From Gordonia sp. 'Campus' (GTDB taxonomy: Bacteria; Actinomycetota; Actinomycetes; Mycobacteriales; Mycobacteriaceae), in the NCBI RefSeq assembly GCF_022206305.1, contig NZ_JAKOIW010000012.1, forward strand, positions 62,001 to 126,000: a stretch of 64,000 nt of DNA, given 5' to 3'. The notes beneath the pieces were generated by a model. The model was not told where the DNA came from. It saw only the letters and a program-made list of their open reading frames with translations, and made no database searches. Numbering within the stretch: the first letter of the stretch is position 1; the number at the start of each line of letters is the position of its first letter. Position numbers and translations under genes: made by a program. Positions 43,033 through 50,724 of the stretch are shown here, one piece after another.

Positions 43033-43653
43033 CTACAGCTCCCTCATCCGCCGGCAGACGTCGTCGTACACCGCGACGAGCGTCCGGTCCGCCTCCGGGG
43101 TGACGGCCTCGTTCACCTCGACCCACTCCTCGAACGCACACTGCACTTCGAGGTTGGCGATCTCGAGGATCATCCGGATCTGGCCGCGGGTGCGTACCGA
43201 ACCGCGATCGCCCAGCGCCTCGGGTCGTCGACGCGACCTGTCGGCGTACCGTCCGAGTGCCGCCCGGCTCAGGGTCGGGGTCGCGAGGACCAGCTTCTGC
43301 ACACGCAGGAAGTGCGCCGACACGTCGTCACTGCGGTCGCCGAATCCTTCGAGCAGCGTGCGGTAGGCGCCCTCGATGTCGGCGAGGGTGAAGGCATCGG
43401 GATCGATCGACGCGAGGTGGTCGTCGAGCGCCTGATCGAACCCGAACCGGTCGAAGAGCACGCAGTCTTCCTTGGTGGGGAAGTAGCGGAAAAAGGTCCG
43501 CGGTGACACTCCGGCTGCCGCCGCGATCTCGTCGACCGTCGTCTCGTCGAACCCGTTGCGCTCGAACAGATCCACCGCGGCCTCGTGGATGTCCAGGCGT
43601 GTGGCGTCCCGTCGGCGGGCCCGTAACCCGCCTCCGTCGGAGGATTCCGTCAT
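43033..43653 (-). CDS. TetR-family regulator, divergent to MFS exporter
   Basis: 206 residues. The HTH covers DIHEAAVDLFERNGFDETTV and AAGVSPRTFFRYFPTKED, a form common in actinobacterial AcrR-like regulators with a C-terminal TetR domain (LRVQKLVLATPTLSRAALG). Divergent from the 14-TM exporter; a perfect 15-base inverted repeat lies between them. Confidence 0.9.
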   Translation of the reverse strand: MTESSDGGGLRARRRDATRLDIHEAAVDLFERNGFDETTVDEIAAAAGVSPRTFFRYFPTKEDCVLFDRFGFDQALDDHLASIDPDAFTLADIEGAYRTLLEGFGDRSDDVSAHFLRVQKLVLATPTLSRAALGRYADRSRRRPEALGDRGSVRTRGQIRMILEIANLEVQCAFEEWVEVNEAVTPEADRTLVAVYDDVCRRMREL

Positions 43654-43703
43654 GACGTCGAGACTATCGCCCGGTGCGTCGGTGACGTCATTCGATGCCA
43701 AAC

Positions 43704-43718
43704 TGGCAGTGACTGCCA
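43704..43718. promoter_or_regulatory. TetR operator
   Basis: TGGCAGTGACTGCCA, arms TGGCAGT/ACTGCCA around one central base. It ends eight bases before the -10 element of the exporter promoter and so covers the -35 region. Confidence 0.75.
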
Positions 43719-43726
43719 CATTCCGG

Positions 43727-43732
43727 TAGCGT
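43727..43732 (+). promoter_or_regulatory. -10 box of the MFS transcript
   Basis: TAGCGT followed by six bases and a GTG at 43739 that opens the short leader frame described next. Confidence 0.5.
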
Positions 43733-43738
43733 CGCCGT

Positions 43739-43780
43739 GTGATCGACCGGACGACCCTGCGATGGAAGAGCGAACAGTGA
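43739..43780 (+). CDS. Putative leaderless 13-codon upstream ORF
   Basis: GTG 43739 opens the frame VIDRTTLRWKSEQ and stops at TGA 43778-43780. That stop overlaps the in-frame alternative start GTG 43777 of the exporter (GTGA). No ribosome binding site precedes the GTG, which lies six bases after a -10 box. It may couple or tune translation of the exporter. Too short for coding statistics. Confidence 0.35.
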   Translation: MIDRTTLRWKSEQ

Positions 43781-45252
43781 CCGAGAATGTGGCCCTCGCG
43801 GGCACCGAGCGGCGGACGGACGCCGGAGGAGACCGCAGCGCCGTGCTGCTCATCGGCGTGCTGCTGGTCGCCGCCTTCGTGGTGATCCTCAACGAGACGA
43901 TCCTCAGCGTCGCGCTGCCCACGCTGATGACCGACCTCGACATCACCGCCGCCACCGCGCAGTGGTTGACCAGTGGCTTCCTGCTGACCATGGCGATCCT
44001 CATCCCCATCACCGGATTCCTGATGCAGCGGTTCACGCTGCGATCGATCTACATCTCGGCGATGGGTCTGTTCACGGTGGGCACGCTCGTCGCCGCGCTG
44101 GCGCCGGGCTTCGAACTCCTGATGGTCGCGCGGGTCGTGCAGGCGTCGGGTACCGCGCTCATGGTGCCGCTGCTGATGACGACCATCCTCAACGTCGTCC
44201 CGGAGCAGAACCGCGGCCGCACGATGGGGCTCGTGTCGATCGTGATCTCCGTGGCGCCGGCCATCGGGCCGACGGTCTCCGGTCTGATCCTGCAATCGCT
44301 GAGCTGGCGCGCGATGTTCTGGATCGTGCTGCCGATCGCCGTCGGAGCGCTGGTCTTGGGCGGCGTGTTCGTCCGGAATGTGACCGAACGGCGCCCGTCG
44401 CACCTCGACATCATCTCGGTTCCGCTGTCCGCCTTGGGCTTCGGCGGCGTGGTCTACGGCTTGAGCAGCATCGGGGAGTCCGCGAACGGGCACGCCCCGA
44501 TCCCGCCGTGGGTGCCGCTCGTCATCGGCGTCGTCGCCCTGGCGCTGTTCGTCTGGCGCCAGCTCGGTCTCGCCGAGCGAGGTCACGCCCTGCTCGACCT
44601 CCGCACCTTCGCGGTGGGGCCGTTCCGTCTGGCCGTCGTACTGATGGCGGGCTTCATGCTCACGCTGTTCGGTGCGCTCATCATCCTCCCGCTGTACCTG
44701 CAGAACGTCCTGGGCAAGGAGGTCCTGACCACCGGGCTCGTTCTGTTGCCGGGAGGTTTGGTCATGGGTCTGCTCGCACCGTTCGTCGGAGCGCTGTTCG
44801 ACAAGGTGGGCGCCCGGCCGCTGGTCCTGCCCGGCACGATCGCGGTCAGCGCGGGCACCTGGCTGCTCACCACTCTCGACGCGGACTCGTCGATCGGCAT
44901 GGTGATCGCTGCACACGTGATCCTCAGCGCAGGAATCGCTTTCGGCCTGACGCCGCTGATGACGTCGGCCCTCGGATCGCTGAAGCCCGAGCTGTACTCA
45001 CACGGCAGCGCGACGGTCAGCACGATCCAGCAGGTCGCCGGCGCCGCCGGTACGGCTCTCTTCATCACGCTGATGACCCGGGGTACGCAGTCGGCGATCG
45101 ATGACGGCGTCAACCCGCTGCAGGCCGGGGCCGACGGTGTCCACACCGCGTTCCTGGTCGCCGCGTGCCTGTCGTTGGTCCTCGTCGCGGCGGCCGTACT
45201 GGTGCGCGGGCGGACCGGAGCGTCGAAGGTCGAAGCACCCGCAACCGCCTGA
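43762..45252 (+). CDS. MFS exporter, EmrB/QacA (DHA2, 14-TM) family
   Basis: 496 residues from ATG 43762, or 491 from GTG 43777, which is coupled to the short upstream ORF. About 14 membrane helices; family marks are VILNETILSVALPTLMTDL, TAQWLTSGFLLTMAILIPI (motif D1/A region), VARVVQASGTALMVPLLM (motif B) and SIVISVAPAIGPTVSGLIL (motif C). A proton-driven efflux pump for drugs or hydrophobic metabolites, likely controlled by the divergent TetR. It precedes the methylamine locus but has a separate control logic. Confidence 0.93.
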   Translation: MEERTVTENVALAGTERRTDAGGDRSAVLLIGVLLVAAFVVILNETILSVALPTLMTDLDITAATAQWLTSGFLLTMAILIPITGFLMQRFTLRSIYISAMGLFTVGTLVAALAPGFELLMVARVVQASGTALMVPLLMTTILNVVPEQNRGRTMGLVSIVISVAPAIGPTVSGLILQSLSWRAMFWIVLPIAVGALVLGGVFVRNVTERRPSHLDIISVPLSALGFGGVVYGLSSIGESANGHAPIPPWVPLVIGVVALALFVWRQLGLAERGHALLDLRTFAVGPFRLAVVLMAGFMLTLFGALIILPLYLQNVLGKEVLTTGLVLLPGGLVMGLLAPFVGALFDKVGARPLVLPGTIAVSAGTWLLTTLDADSSIGMVIAAHVILSAGIAFGLTPLMTSALGSLKPELYSHGSATVSTIQQVAGAAGTALFITLMTRGTQSAIDDGVNPLQAGADGVHTAFLVAACLSLVLVAAAVLVRGRTGASKVEAPATA

Positions 45253-45280
45253 CCGCAGCGGCCGCACGTCGTAGCACGCC

Positions 45281-45307
45281 ATTACAAAGCCGTCACGCAG
45301 CGGAAAC
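45281..45307. promoter_or_regulatory. Candidate GlnR box ahead of the dimethylamine operon
   Basis: ATTAC (45281-45285), GTCAC (45292-45296) and GAAAC (45303-45307) recur every 11 bases with 6-base gaps. GTnAC-n6-GAAAC is the actinobacterial GlnR half-site pair, so nitrogen-limitation control of the operon starting at 45414 is suggested. Confidence 0.5.
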
Positions 45308-45345
45308 ACTTCACTTGTTTCATAACAGGGGACAACGTCCACTCT

Positions 45346-45356
45346 GGTGATTCACC
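45346..45356. promoter_or_regulatory. Palindromic motif shared with the gms promoter
   Basis: GGTGATTCACC is a perfect 5-1-5 palindrome; its first ten bases recur at 52246-52255 upstream of the glutamine-synthetase-like gene. Confidence 0.35.
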
Positions 45357-45413
45357 CTCCGGGGATGGATCGCATATCGACACCAGAGCGAGTACCCCAT
45401 GTGAAGGAGCATC

Positions 45414-45797
45414 GTGACGATCGAAAGCGCCAAGGCGTTGGAGTTCCGTGTGACCGGCGACGGATACCAGGATCTGCCGAGGATGCCCGAGGCCGAGTAC
45501 CCGGGTACTGAAGGCTTCATCGGAGACGTGTACGAGAACCCGGATGGCAGTCCGATGTGCAGCGGCTATTTCGAGCTCCGGCACACCGACGAACCCCTGT
45601 ACTACGAGTACGAGTACGACGAGATGAAGGTCGTGCTCGAGGGCGAGTTCCTGCTGGAGAACAAGGAGACCGGACAGAAGACGGTGGCGAAGGCCAAGGA
45701 CGCGATCTACTTCCCGAAGGGTTCCAAGATCTACTTCAGCACTACCGATTACGCGCTGGCCTTCTACACGGGTCTGCGCGACGCGAGCCTCCTCTGA
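45414..45797 (+). CDS. Cupin (EutQ/DUF861-like), first gene of the dimethylamine operon
   Basis: 127 residues from GTG 45414, with GAAGGAG ahead. A single cupin barrel: PLYYEYEYDEMKVVLEGEF as the first cupin strand set and KAKDAIYFPKGSKIYFST as the second. The usual metal histidines are largely absent; Tyr/Glu take those places, as in EutQ-like and (S)-ureidoglycine aminohydrolase-like barrels. It precedes the monooxygenase genes by 7 bases, so it is co-expressed. It could bind a substrate such as an amine or formaldehyde adduct, or be an accessory protein; nothing in the sequence decides. Confidence 0.8.
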   Translation: MTIESAKALEFRVTGDGYQDLPRMPEAEYPGTEGFIGDVYENPDGSPMCSGYFELRHTDEPLYYEYEYDEMKVVLEGEFLLENKETGQKTVAKAKDAIYFPKGSKIYFSTTDYALAFYTGLRDASLL

Positions 45798-45804
45798 GGC
45801 CGTC

Positions 45805-46410
45805 GTGTCGCAGCTCGCCTACTCCAGCGTGCCCGTGTGGGCGCGTCCCGGCGGAACCTCCGACCTGACAACGCCCGAGCCGACCGGCAGCTCGTATGTG
45901 CTGGTCGGCGTCGGGGACGTCGCCGACCTACTGGCCCGCTCCGAAGCGCGGCTACCGCATGGCACGACGCGGCTTCACGGTGACGTCGCCTCGGTCACCC
46001 CGCTGCTGGCGACGGCACTGTCAGATGCCGTTGTCGGAGTGCGCGTCCACATCATCGCTGACGCCGGCGCGGCACTGGCGTTACGTGCGGTGGCGCTGAA
46101 CGCCGGCCTCGAGGACGACGAGATCGAGATCGTGACGGTGACGGCACCGGCGCCCCATCGCCCCGTGCTCGAGATCTTCTGCGCCCACTGCCGGACGGTC
46201 ACCCGTGCGTCGGCGCGGGTCGACGATGTCGTCGCATGTACCGGCTGCCGCCGCGATCTTCTCGTCTACCACCACGTGTCTCGCCGATCAGGCCACTTCC
46301 TGGGCTTCATGGTCGATGCCGAGACGTCCCGACCGAGCTGTGGCACAGCCCATCCCACCGACACGGACCAGCACTCCGCCACACACTCACACGCCGAGGA
46401 GGCCCGATGA
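45805..46410 (+). CDS. Dimethylamine monooxygenase DmmA-like subunit (zinc ribbon)
   Basis: 201 residues from GTG 45805. The N-terminal ~115 residues form an alpha/beta domain (YVLVGVGDVADLLARSE, VRVHIIADAGAALALR). The C-terminal part has IFCAHCRTVTRAS and VVACTGCRRDLLVYHHV, giving C126, C129, C145 and C148 as a four-Cys ribbon, then SRRSGHFLGFMVDAE. This arrangement matches the small DmmA-like subunit found beside the DUF3445 haem N-demethylase. A His-rich tail ends the protein. Its TGA overlaps the reductase ATG. Confidence 0.82.
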   Translation: MSQLAYSSVPVWARPGGTSDLTTPEPTGSSYVLVGVGDVADLLARSEARLPHGTTRLHGDVASVTPLLATALSDAVVGVRVHIIADAGAALALRAVALNAGLEDDEIEIVTVTAPAPHRPVLEIFCAHCRTVTRASARVDDVVACTGCRRDLLVYHHVSRRSGHFLGFMVDAETSRPSCGTAHPTDTDQHSATHSHAEEAR

Positions 46411-47408
46411 CCATGACGATGGCCGACACGGCTGTGTCGGGACCCACCCCCGGGTGGCGGAATCACGCTGCGACGCTGGAACTGGTCGTGACGTCGGTAG
46501 CCGCACCGGCCCGCGACATCCGCTCGATCACCTTCGCCGACCCGGCCGGTCGTGCGCTCCCCGGATTCGTTCCCGGCAGCCATGTCGTCGTGCATGCCGG
46601 GTCCCACACCAACGCCTACAGCCTCACCGGCGACGGCACGCACCCCGCCCGGTACTCGATCTCCGTCCTGCGGGTGGCAGGTGGGAACGGTGGATCACGC
46701 TGGCTGCACGACGAACTCGACGAGGGCGACCTCGTGACGGTGGGCCTACCCCGGAGTGCGTTCGCACCGGTCGCCCGCGCTCGCAAGCACCTGCTCATCG
46801 CAGGCGGTATCGGTATCACCCCCATGGTGTCGCACCTGCGCGCGGCCGACCGCTGGCAGCGAGACGCCCAACTGCTCTACGTCTTCCGCGAATCGTCCGC
46901 CGCACACCTGCCAGACGTCACGGCGCTCGCCGGGGCCCGTGCCGAACTGTTCACCGACCGGGCGTCCTTCGCCGGAGGCCTGGGGCGGGCGCTCTGCTCG
47001 CAACCCGTCGGCACGCATCTGTACGTGTGTGGCCCGTCGACGATGATCGATGTCGTCGTCGCGTCTGCCGAGGCGGCGGGATGGCCGCCGTCCCGAATTC
47101 ATGTGGAGCGCTTCGGGATGGACGCCTTGGACGCGGGCGATCCCTTCCGGGTGACCTTGACGGGTTCCGGTCGCAGCGTCGACGTCCCCTCGGGCACGAG
47201 TCTTCTGGAAGCTCTGGAGAACGCGGGGGCCTCCGTCCCCAGCCTGTGTCGGCAGGGCGTGTGCGGGGAGTGCCGCATCCCGGTGACCGGCGGTAGACCC
47301 GTGCACCGTGACCACTATCTCGGCTCGGACGAGAAGCAGGCCGGCGACGTGATCATGCCGTGCGTCTCGCGCGCGAATGCGGGTACGACCCTGGAGGTGC
47401 CGCTGTGA
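46407..47408 (+). CDS. Dimethylamine monooxygenase reductase subunit (flavin / NAD(P)H / 2Fe-2S)
   Basis: 333 residues from ATG 46407 (ATGA). A phthalate-dioxygenase-reductase-like order: flavin domain with ARYSISVLRVAG, nucleotide domain with LLIAGGIGITPMVSHLR and YVCGPSTMIDVV, then a C-terminal plant-type ferredoxin with C281, C286, C289 and C319 (LCRQGVCGECRIPV). It passes electrons from NAD(P)H to the haem subunit encoded next. Linked by GTGA overlap to the haem subunit gene. Vanillate demethylase reductase is the nearest general family. Confidence 0.9.
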   Translation: MTMTMADTAVSGPTPGWRNHAATLELVVTSVAAPARDIRSITFADPAGRALPGFVPGSHVVVHAGSHTNAYSLTGDGTHPARYSISVLRVAGGNGGSRWLHDELDEGDLVTVGLPRSAFAPVARARKHLLIAGGIGITPMVSHLRAADRWQRDAQLLYVFRESSAAHLPDVTALAGARAELFTDRASFAGGLGRALCSQPVGTHLYVCGPSTMIDVVVASAEAAGWPPSRIHVERFGMDALDAGDPFRVTLTGSGRSVDVPSGTSLLEALENAGASVPSLCRQGVCGECRIPVTGGRPVHRDHYLGSDEKQAGDVIMPCVSRANAGTTLEVPL

Positions 47409-48418
47409 CCAGCACGACCGAATCCAGCAGCGCCACCGAACTTGTCGCGGGCTTCCCCTTCCCCTTCTCCGACGACCGGTATCGGTACAGCACGAACGTG
47501 GAACCCGCGCAGCGCGCGGTGACGACACCCGCCGGTCAGTGGGGCGCCTCGGTAGTCGACATCGACTCGGAGTATCGCGCCGAGCTGAGTCAACGCGCGG
47601 CGGTCCTCGCCGCGGATCCCACCCGCCACGCCGTTCTGCCTCATATGGTGCACGCGGCCTGGGACGCGATGGTGACCGTGATGCGCGAACTCGATGCCGC
47701 CTACCCCGACCAGATGCAGCTGCGTTCCACAGGTACGGACACCTGGCTGTGGCGCAACGGCATCCTGGGAATCGAGCAGGACTTTCGATACGGCGACCCC
47801 ACCAGCCTTCCCGAAGAACCTCTGCGTTACATCACGTCTCAGATCCAAGAGGACATCGCACTGTTGGACCAGCGCAACGGTCAGCTGTTCGTCGACGCCG
47901 GGGTGGTGACGTTCGCGGCCGACTGGAGCTTCGGCTTCGACGTCGGGATGAGCTTCCTCGAGATCCACGGACCCGTGCCGCGGGTGCGGGCGGAGGGGGT
48001 GATCACCCGAGCGCACGAGTTCCTGAAGCGTCTGCAACCCCATCAGCCCTACCGGCGGACCAACTGGACGCTCACCATCGACCGCCGCCTCGACGTCTCC
48101 ACCGAGATCTACCATGAGTGGGGCCCGGACCGGGAGCACATCCAGACGGTCTCCGACGCCGAGTTCGGCCGACGCGTGCACCTGCGTGTCGAGGTCCAAC
48201 ACCTCGTGCGGTTACCCGACTCGGGCGCGGTGATGTTCCTCATCCGGACCTACATGCTCCCCCTCGAGCAACTCGCGACGGTCGAGGCGTGGCGGGAGCG
48301 CACCGCACAGGTACTGGCGGAGCTGCCCGACGACATGGCGGACTACAAGGGCATCATCAAGTTTCGCGGTCGGGCCGCGCAATGGTTGCGCGACAACGTC
48401 CCCCGAGCCCGCACCTGA
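47405..48418 (+). CDS. Haem-dependent oxidative N-demethylase catalytic subunit (DUF3445)
   Basis: 337 residues from GTG 47405 (GTGA). The PAS-like DUF3445 fold shows FPFPFSDDRYRYSTNVEP, LDQRNGQLFVDAGVVTFAAD, a WSFGFDVGMSFLEIHGPVP stretch, and YRRTNWTLTIDRRL followed by HLRVEVQHLVRLPDSGAVMF. This is the alpha subunit of the HODM/dimethylamine monooxygenase that oxidises dimethylamine to methylamine and formaldehyde. The characterised enzyme also has a tetrahydrofolate-binding subunit; no GcvT-like gene is in the window. Context with Amt and GMA-synthetase-like genes supports an amine substrate. Confidence 0.88.
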   Translation: MTSTTESSSATELVAGFPFPFSDDRYRYSTNVEPAQRAVTTPAGQWGASVVDIDSEYRAELSQRAAVLAADPTRHAVLPHMVHAAWDAMVTVMRELDAAYPDQMQLRSTGTDTWLWRNGILGIEQDFRYGDPTSLPEEPLRYITSQIQEDIALLDQRNGQLFVDAGVVTFAADWSFGFDVGMSFLEIHGPVPRVRAEGVITRAHEFLKRLQPHQPYRRTNWTLTIDRRLDVSTEIYHEWGPDREHIQTVSDAEFGRRVHLRVEVQHLVRLPDSGAVMFLIRTYMLPLEQLATVEAWRERTAQVLAELPDDMADYKGIIKFRGRAAQWLRDNVPRART

Positions 48419-48550
48419 GGCGTCGTTCCTCGCAGAGAGTTTCTCGATCACCGCGACAGCGTCGTCGCACATCCGCACGGTCGATGTCGCCCGTGAGCTG
48501 CTGGTCTGGAAGCCAGCCATCTCCACCGTCCCTGAACCGAAAGATCGCTC

Positions 48551-49924
48551 ATGGAACCGATACTCGCGGCCAACGCCGACCTGGCATGGATGCTGGCGGC
48601 GTTCGTCTTCGTCTTGCTCATGTTCCCCGGCCTCGCCTTCTTCTACGGCGGCATGGTCGGATCGAAGAACGTGCTCAACATCATGACCATGGTCATGTCC
48701 ACACTGGCGATCACGGCGGTGCTCTACGTCGTCATCGGACACGGGCTCGTCTCCGGGCCGTCGGTCGGTGGGTGGGGCCTCATCGGCAACCCCACTGAGT
48801 ACATCGGCCTGACGAACTGGTTGACCGACGATGCGTCGGGGGCGACCCAGACGCTGTACTTCGCGGCCTGGTTCATCCTGTTCGCCGCCATCACCATCGC
48901 CATCGTCGCCAGCGGCGCCGCGGGCCGGATGAAGTTCTCGGCGTGGCTCGTCTTCGCGCCGATCTGGCTTCTGGTCGTCTACTTCCCGGTCGCGCACTGG
49001 GTCTTCGCGGCCGACGTCGACGACGACTACAGCGGCGGTTTCCTGCTGAACGACCTCGAGATCGTCGACTACGCGGGCGGAACGGCGGTCCACATGAACG
49101 CCGGTGTCGCAGCACTCGCGCTGGCCGTCGTGCTGGGGGCCCGCAAGCGCCGGATGGAGCGTCCGCACAACGTGCCGATGACGATCATGGGCGGCGGCAT
49201 CCTGTTCTTCGGGTGGTTCGGATTCAACGGCAGCTGCGCTCTCGGGGCCAACTTCCTTGCGCAGGCGGTCATCCTGAACACGCTGCTGGCCGGCTCGGCG
49301 GGCATGATCGGCTTCGCGATCATCGAGAAGTGGCGCGAGGGGCACGTCACCTCGCTCGGGATGATCACCGGAACCGTCGCCGGGCTCGTCGGCATCACCC
49401 CCGCGGCCAGCAGCATGGCGCCGCTCGGTGCCCTCCTCGTCGGCATCTTCGCCGCTGCGGTCGTGGCCTTCCTGCTCAGCTTCAAGAACAAGCTCAAGAT
49501 CGACGAGACGCTCGACGCCTTCGCCGTGCACGGTATCGGCGGCATCGTCGGAACCCTCTGCATCGTGCTGTTCGCCACCGAGGCCGCACCCGCCGGTGTC
49601 CAGGGGATCCTGTTCGGTGGACCGGTCGACATCGTCTGGCGTGAACTCGCCGGTATCGCCATCACCTGCACGTACTCGTTCGGCATGACCTGGCTGATCG
49701 CCAAGGGACTCGACAAGCTGATCGGTCTCCGGGTCGACGAGGAAACCGAGCTGGTCGGCCTCGACACGATGCTGCACGCCGAGACGGCGTACGAGATCCC
49801 CGCCGCCTCGGTCGGTCACGCCGGCGGTCTCGCGACCATGTCACCCGCACGCGCCGCGGACCGCGTCGAGGCGTCGTTGCCGACGCAGACGGGGCATGCG
49901 GCAACGCCGCCCGCACAGGTCTGA
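48551..49924 (+). CDS. amt: Ammonium/methylammonium transporter
   Basis: 457 residues with 11 membrane helices. Pore histidines lie in AGGTAVHMNAGVAALALAV and AFAVHGIGGIVGTLC, the usual twin-His pair; FFYGGMVGSKNVLNIMTMVM marks the first helices. A cytoplasmic tail of about 65 residues follows. It conducts ammonium or methylammonium. The gene lies 132 bases after the haem subunit, on the same strand, and no glnK/glnB follows, unlike the housekeeping amtB-glnK operon. This fits a dedicated methylamine role. A strong hairpin terminates it. Confidence 0.95.
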   Translation: MEPILAANADLAWMLAAFVFVLLMFPGLAFFYGGMVGSKNVLNIMTMVMSTLAITAVLYVVIGHGLVSGPSVGGWGLIGNPTEYIGLTNWLTDDASGATQTLYFAAWFILFAAITIAIVASGAAGRMKFSAWLVFAPIWLLVVYFPVAHWVFAADVDDDYSGGFLLNDLEIVDYAGGTAVHMNAGVAALALAVVLGARKRRMERPHNVPMTIMGGGILFFGWFGFNGSCALGANFLAQAVILNTLLAGSAGMIGFAIIEKWREGHVTSLGMITGTVAGLVGITPAASSMAPLGALLVGIFAAAVVAFLLSFKNKLKIDETLDAFAVHGIGGIVGTLCIVLFATEAAPAGVQGILFGGPVDIVWRELAGIAITCTYSFGMTWLIAKGLDKLIGLRVDEETELVGLDTMLHAETAYEIPAASVGHAGGLATMSPARAADRVEASLPTQTGHAATPPAQV

Positions 49925-49979
49925 ACGTCGCTGCGGAGTCGAACCCGTGATCGAAAGGCCTGGCGTCCGAGTAACATTC

Positions 49980-50011
49980 GGGGGTCCACCCGCGCCATGC
50001 GGTGGACCCCC
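49980..50011. terminator. Bidirectional hairpin between amt and TetR
   Basis: GGGGGTCCACC (49980-49990) and GGTGGACCCCC (50001-50011) form an 11-pair stem with a 10-base loop between convergent genes. Confidence 0.8.
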
Positions 50012-50015
50012 GGTG

Positions 50016-50642
50016 TCACTCGGGTGATCGCTCGTGGTGGGCCGGGCCGTCGGGACGCTGCACTCCCAGCGGTCCGCTGAGTACCGCGCGCAGGACACTT
50101 TCGAGCGTGTCGACGTCGAGCAACGGCTGGCCGGTCGCTTCCAGGGTGCCGATCCCGCGGGCCAGGACCTCGATGAACCATGCCACCGACTCGGGGTCGG
50201 CGGCCGCGGACAGGGCGACCTCCATCCAACCGCGGCGTTCCCGGTACAACTCGCGCAGACCGTCCGCGACGGTCTGATCGTGCCGCGCCGCCGCCGCGGC
50301 GTCGACCTCGAGGAGGCGTAGATCCGTACGGCGTGGCGAGACCAGCGCCGACACCGAGGCGCGCATCGGGGCGTCGGGCGGCGGGTCCTCGACCTCGTCG
50401 ACGATGGCCATCTCGTTCCGGATGACCTCGATGAGCAGGTGGCCCTTCGACCGGAAGTGCCCGTAGACAGCGCCTTTGGTCATGTCGCCGACCGCGGCGA
50501 TGTCAGTGATCGACACCGCGTCGTATCCGCGCTCCACGAACAACCGCCGTGCGCTGTCGAGAACTCGGGCGCGGGTTGCACGGGCCTTCGGCGTCTGTCT
50601 GATCGACGCGTCGGGGCCGATGGGGCCAGGGTCTGCGGTCAC
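50016..50642 (-). CDS. TetR-family regulator
   Basis: 208 residues from GTG 50642; there is no nearer methionine, and the frame above is shadow. HTH: RVLDSARRLFVERGYDAVSI and AVGDMTKGAVYGHFRSKGHL. The C-terminal domain has VAWFIEVLARGIGTLEATGQ. Divergent from the GH1 gene; the gap contains a palindrome and a KstR-like match. It ends 4 bases from the amt terminator. Confidence 0.88.
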   Translation of the reverse strand: MTADPGPIGPDASIRQTPKARATRARVLDSARRLFVERGYDAVSITDIAAVGDMTKGAVYGHFRSKGHLLIEVIRNEMAIVDEVEDPPPDAPMRASVSALVSPRRTDLRLLEVDAAAAARHDQTVADGLRELYRERRGWMEVALSAAADPESVAWFIEVLARGIGTLEATGQPLLDVDTLESVLRAVLSGPLGVQRPDGPAHHERSPE

Positions 50643-50676
50643 TGCTCGAGGATACTGGTGCGCGATGAGCAGAATG

Positions 50677-50709
50677 TACCGTCGGTATATACAAGTAGAA
50701 CGTGTTCCA
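50677..50709. promoter_or_regulatory. Operator candidates between TetR and GH1 genes
   Basis: TACCGTCGGTA (50677-50687) is a perfect odd palindrome and may be the divergent TetR's own site. TAGAACGTGTTCCA (50696-50709) matches TnnAACnnGTTnnA and ends 15 bases before the GH1 start, but such a match is near chance expectation in 64 kb. Confidence 0.4.
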
Positions 50710-50724
50710 GTAGGGTTCGGCTTC

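Noticed and set aside
43654-44916. N-terminal extension of the TetR frame across the divergent gap and into the MFS gene
   Set aside because: Antisense to the exporter; the HTH-proximal methionine at 43653 gives a normal TetR length.
48212-49819. Long minus-strand open frame (~535 codons) opposite amt
   Set aside because: Asp/Glu/Arg/Gln low-complexity translation typical of antisense to a membrane protein in high-GC DNA.
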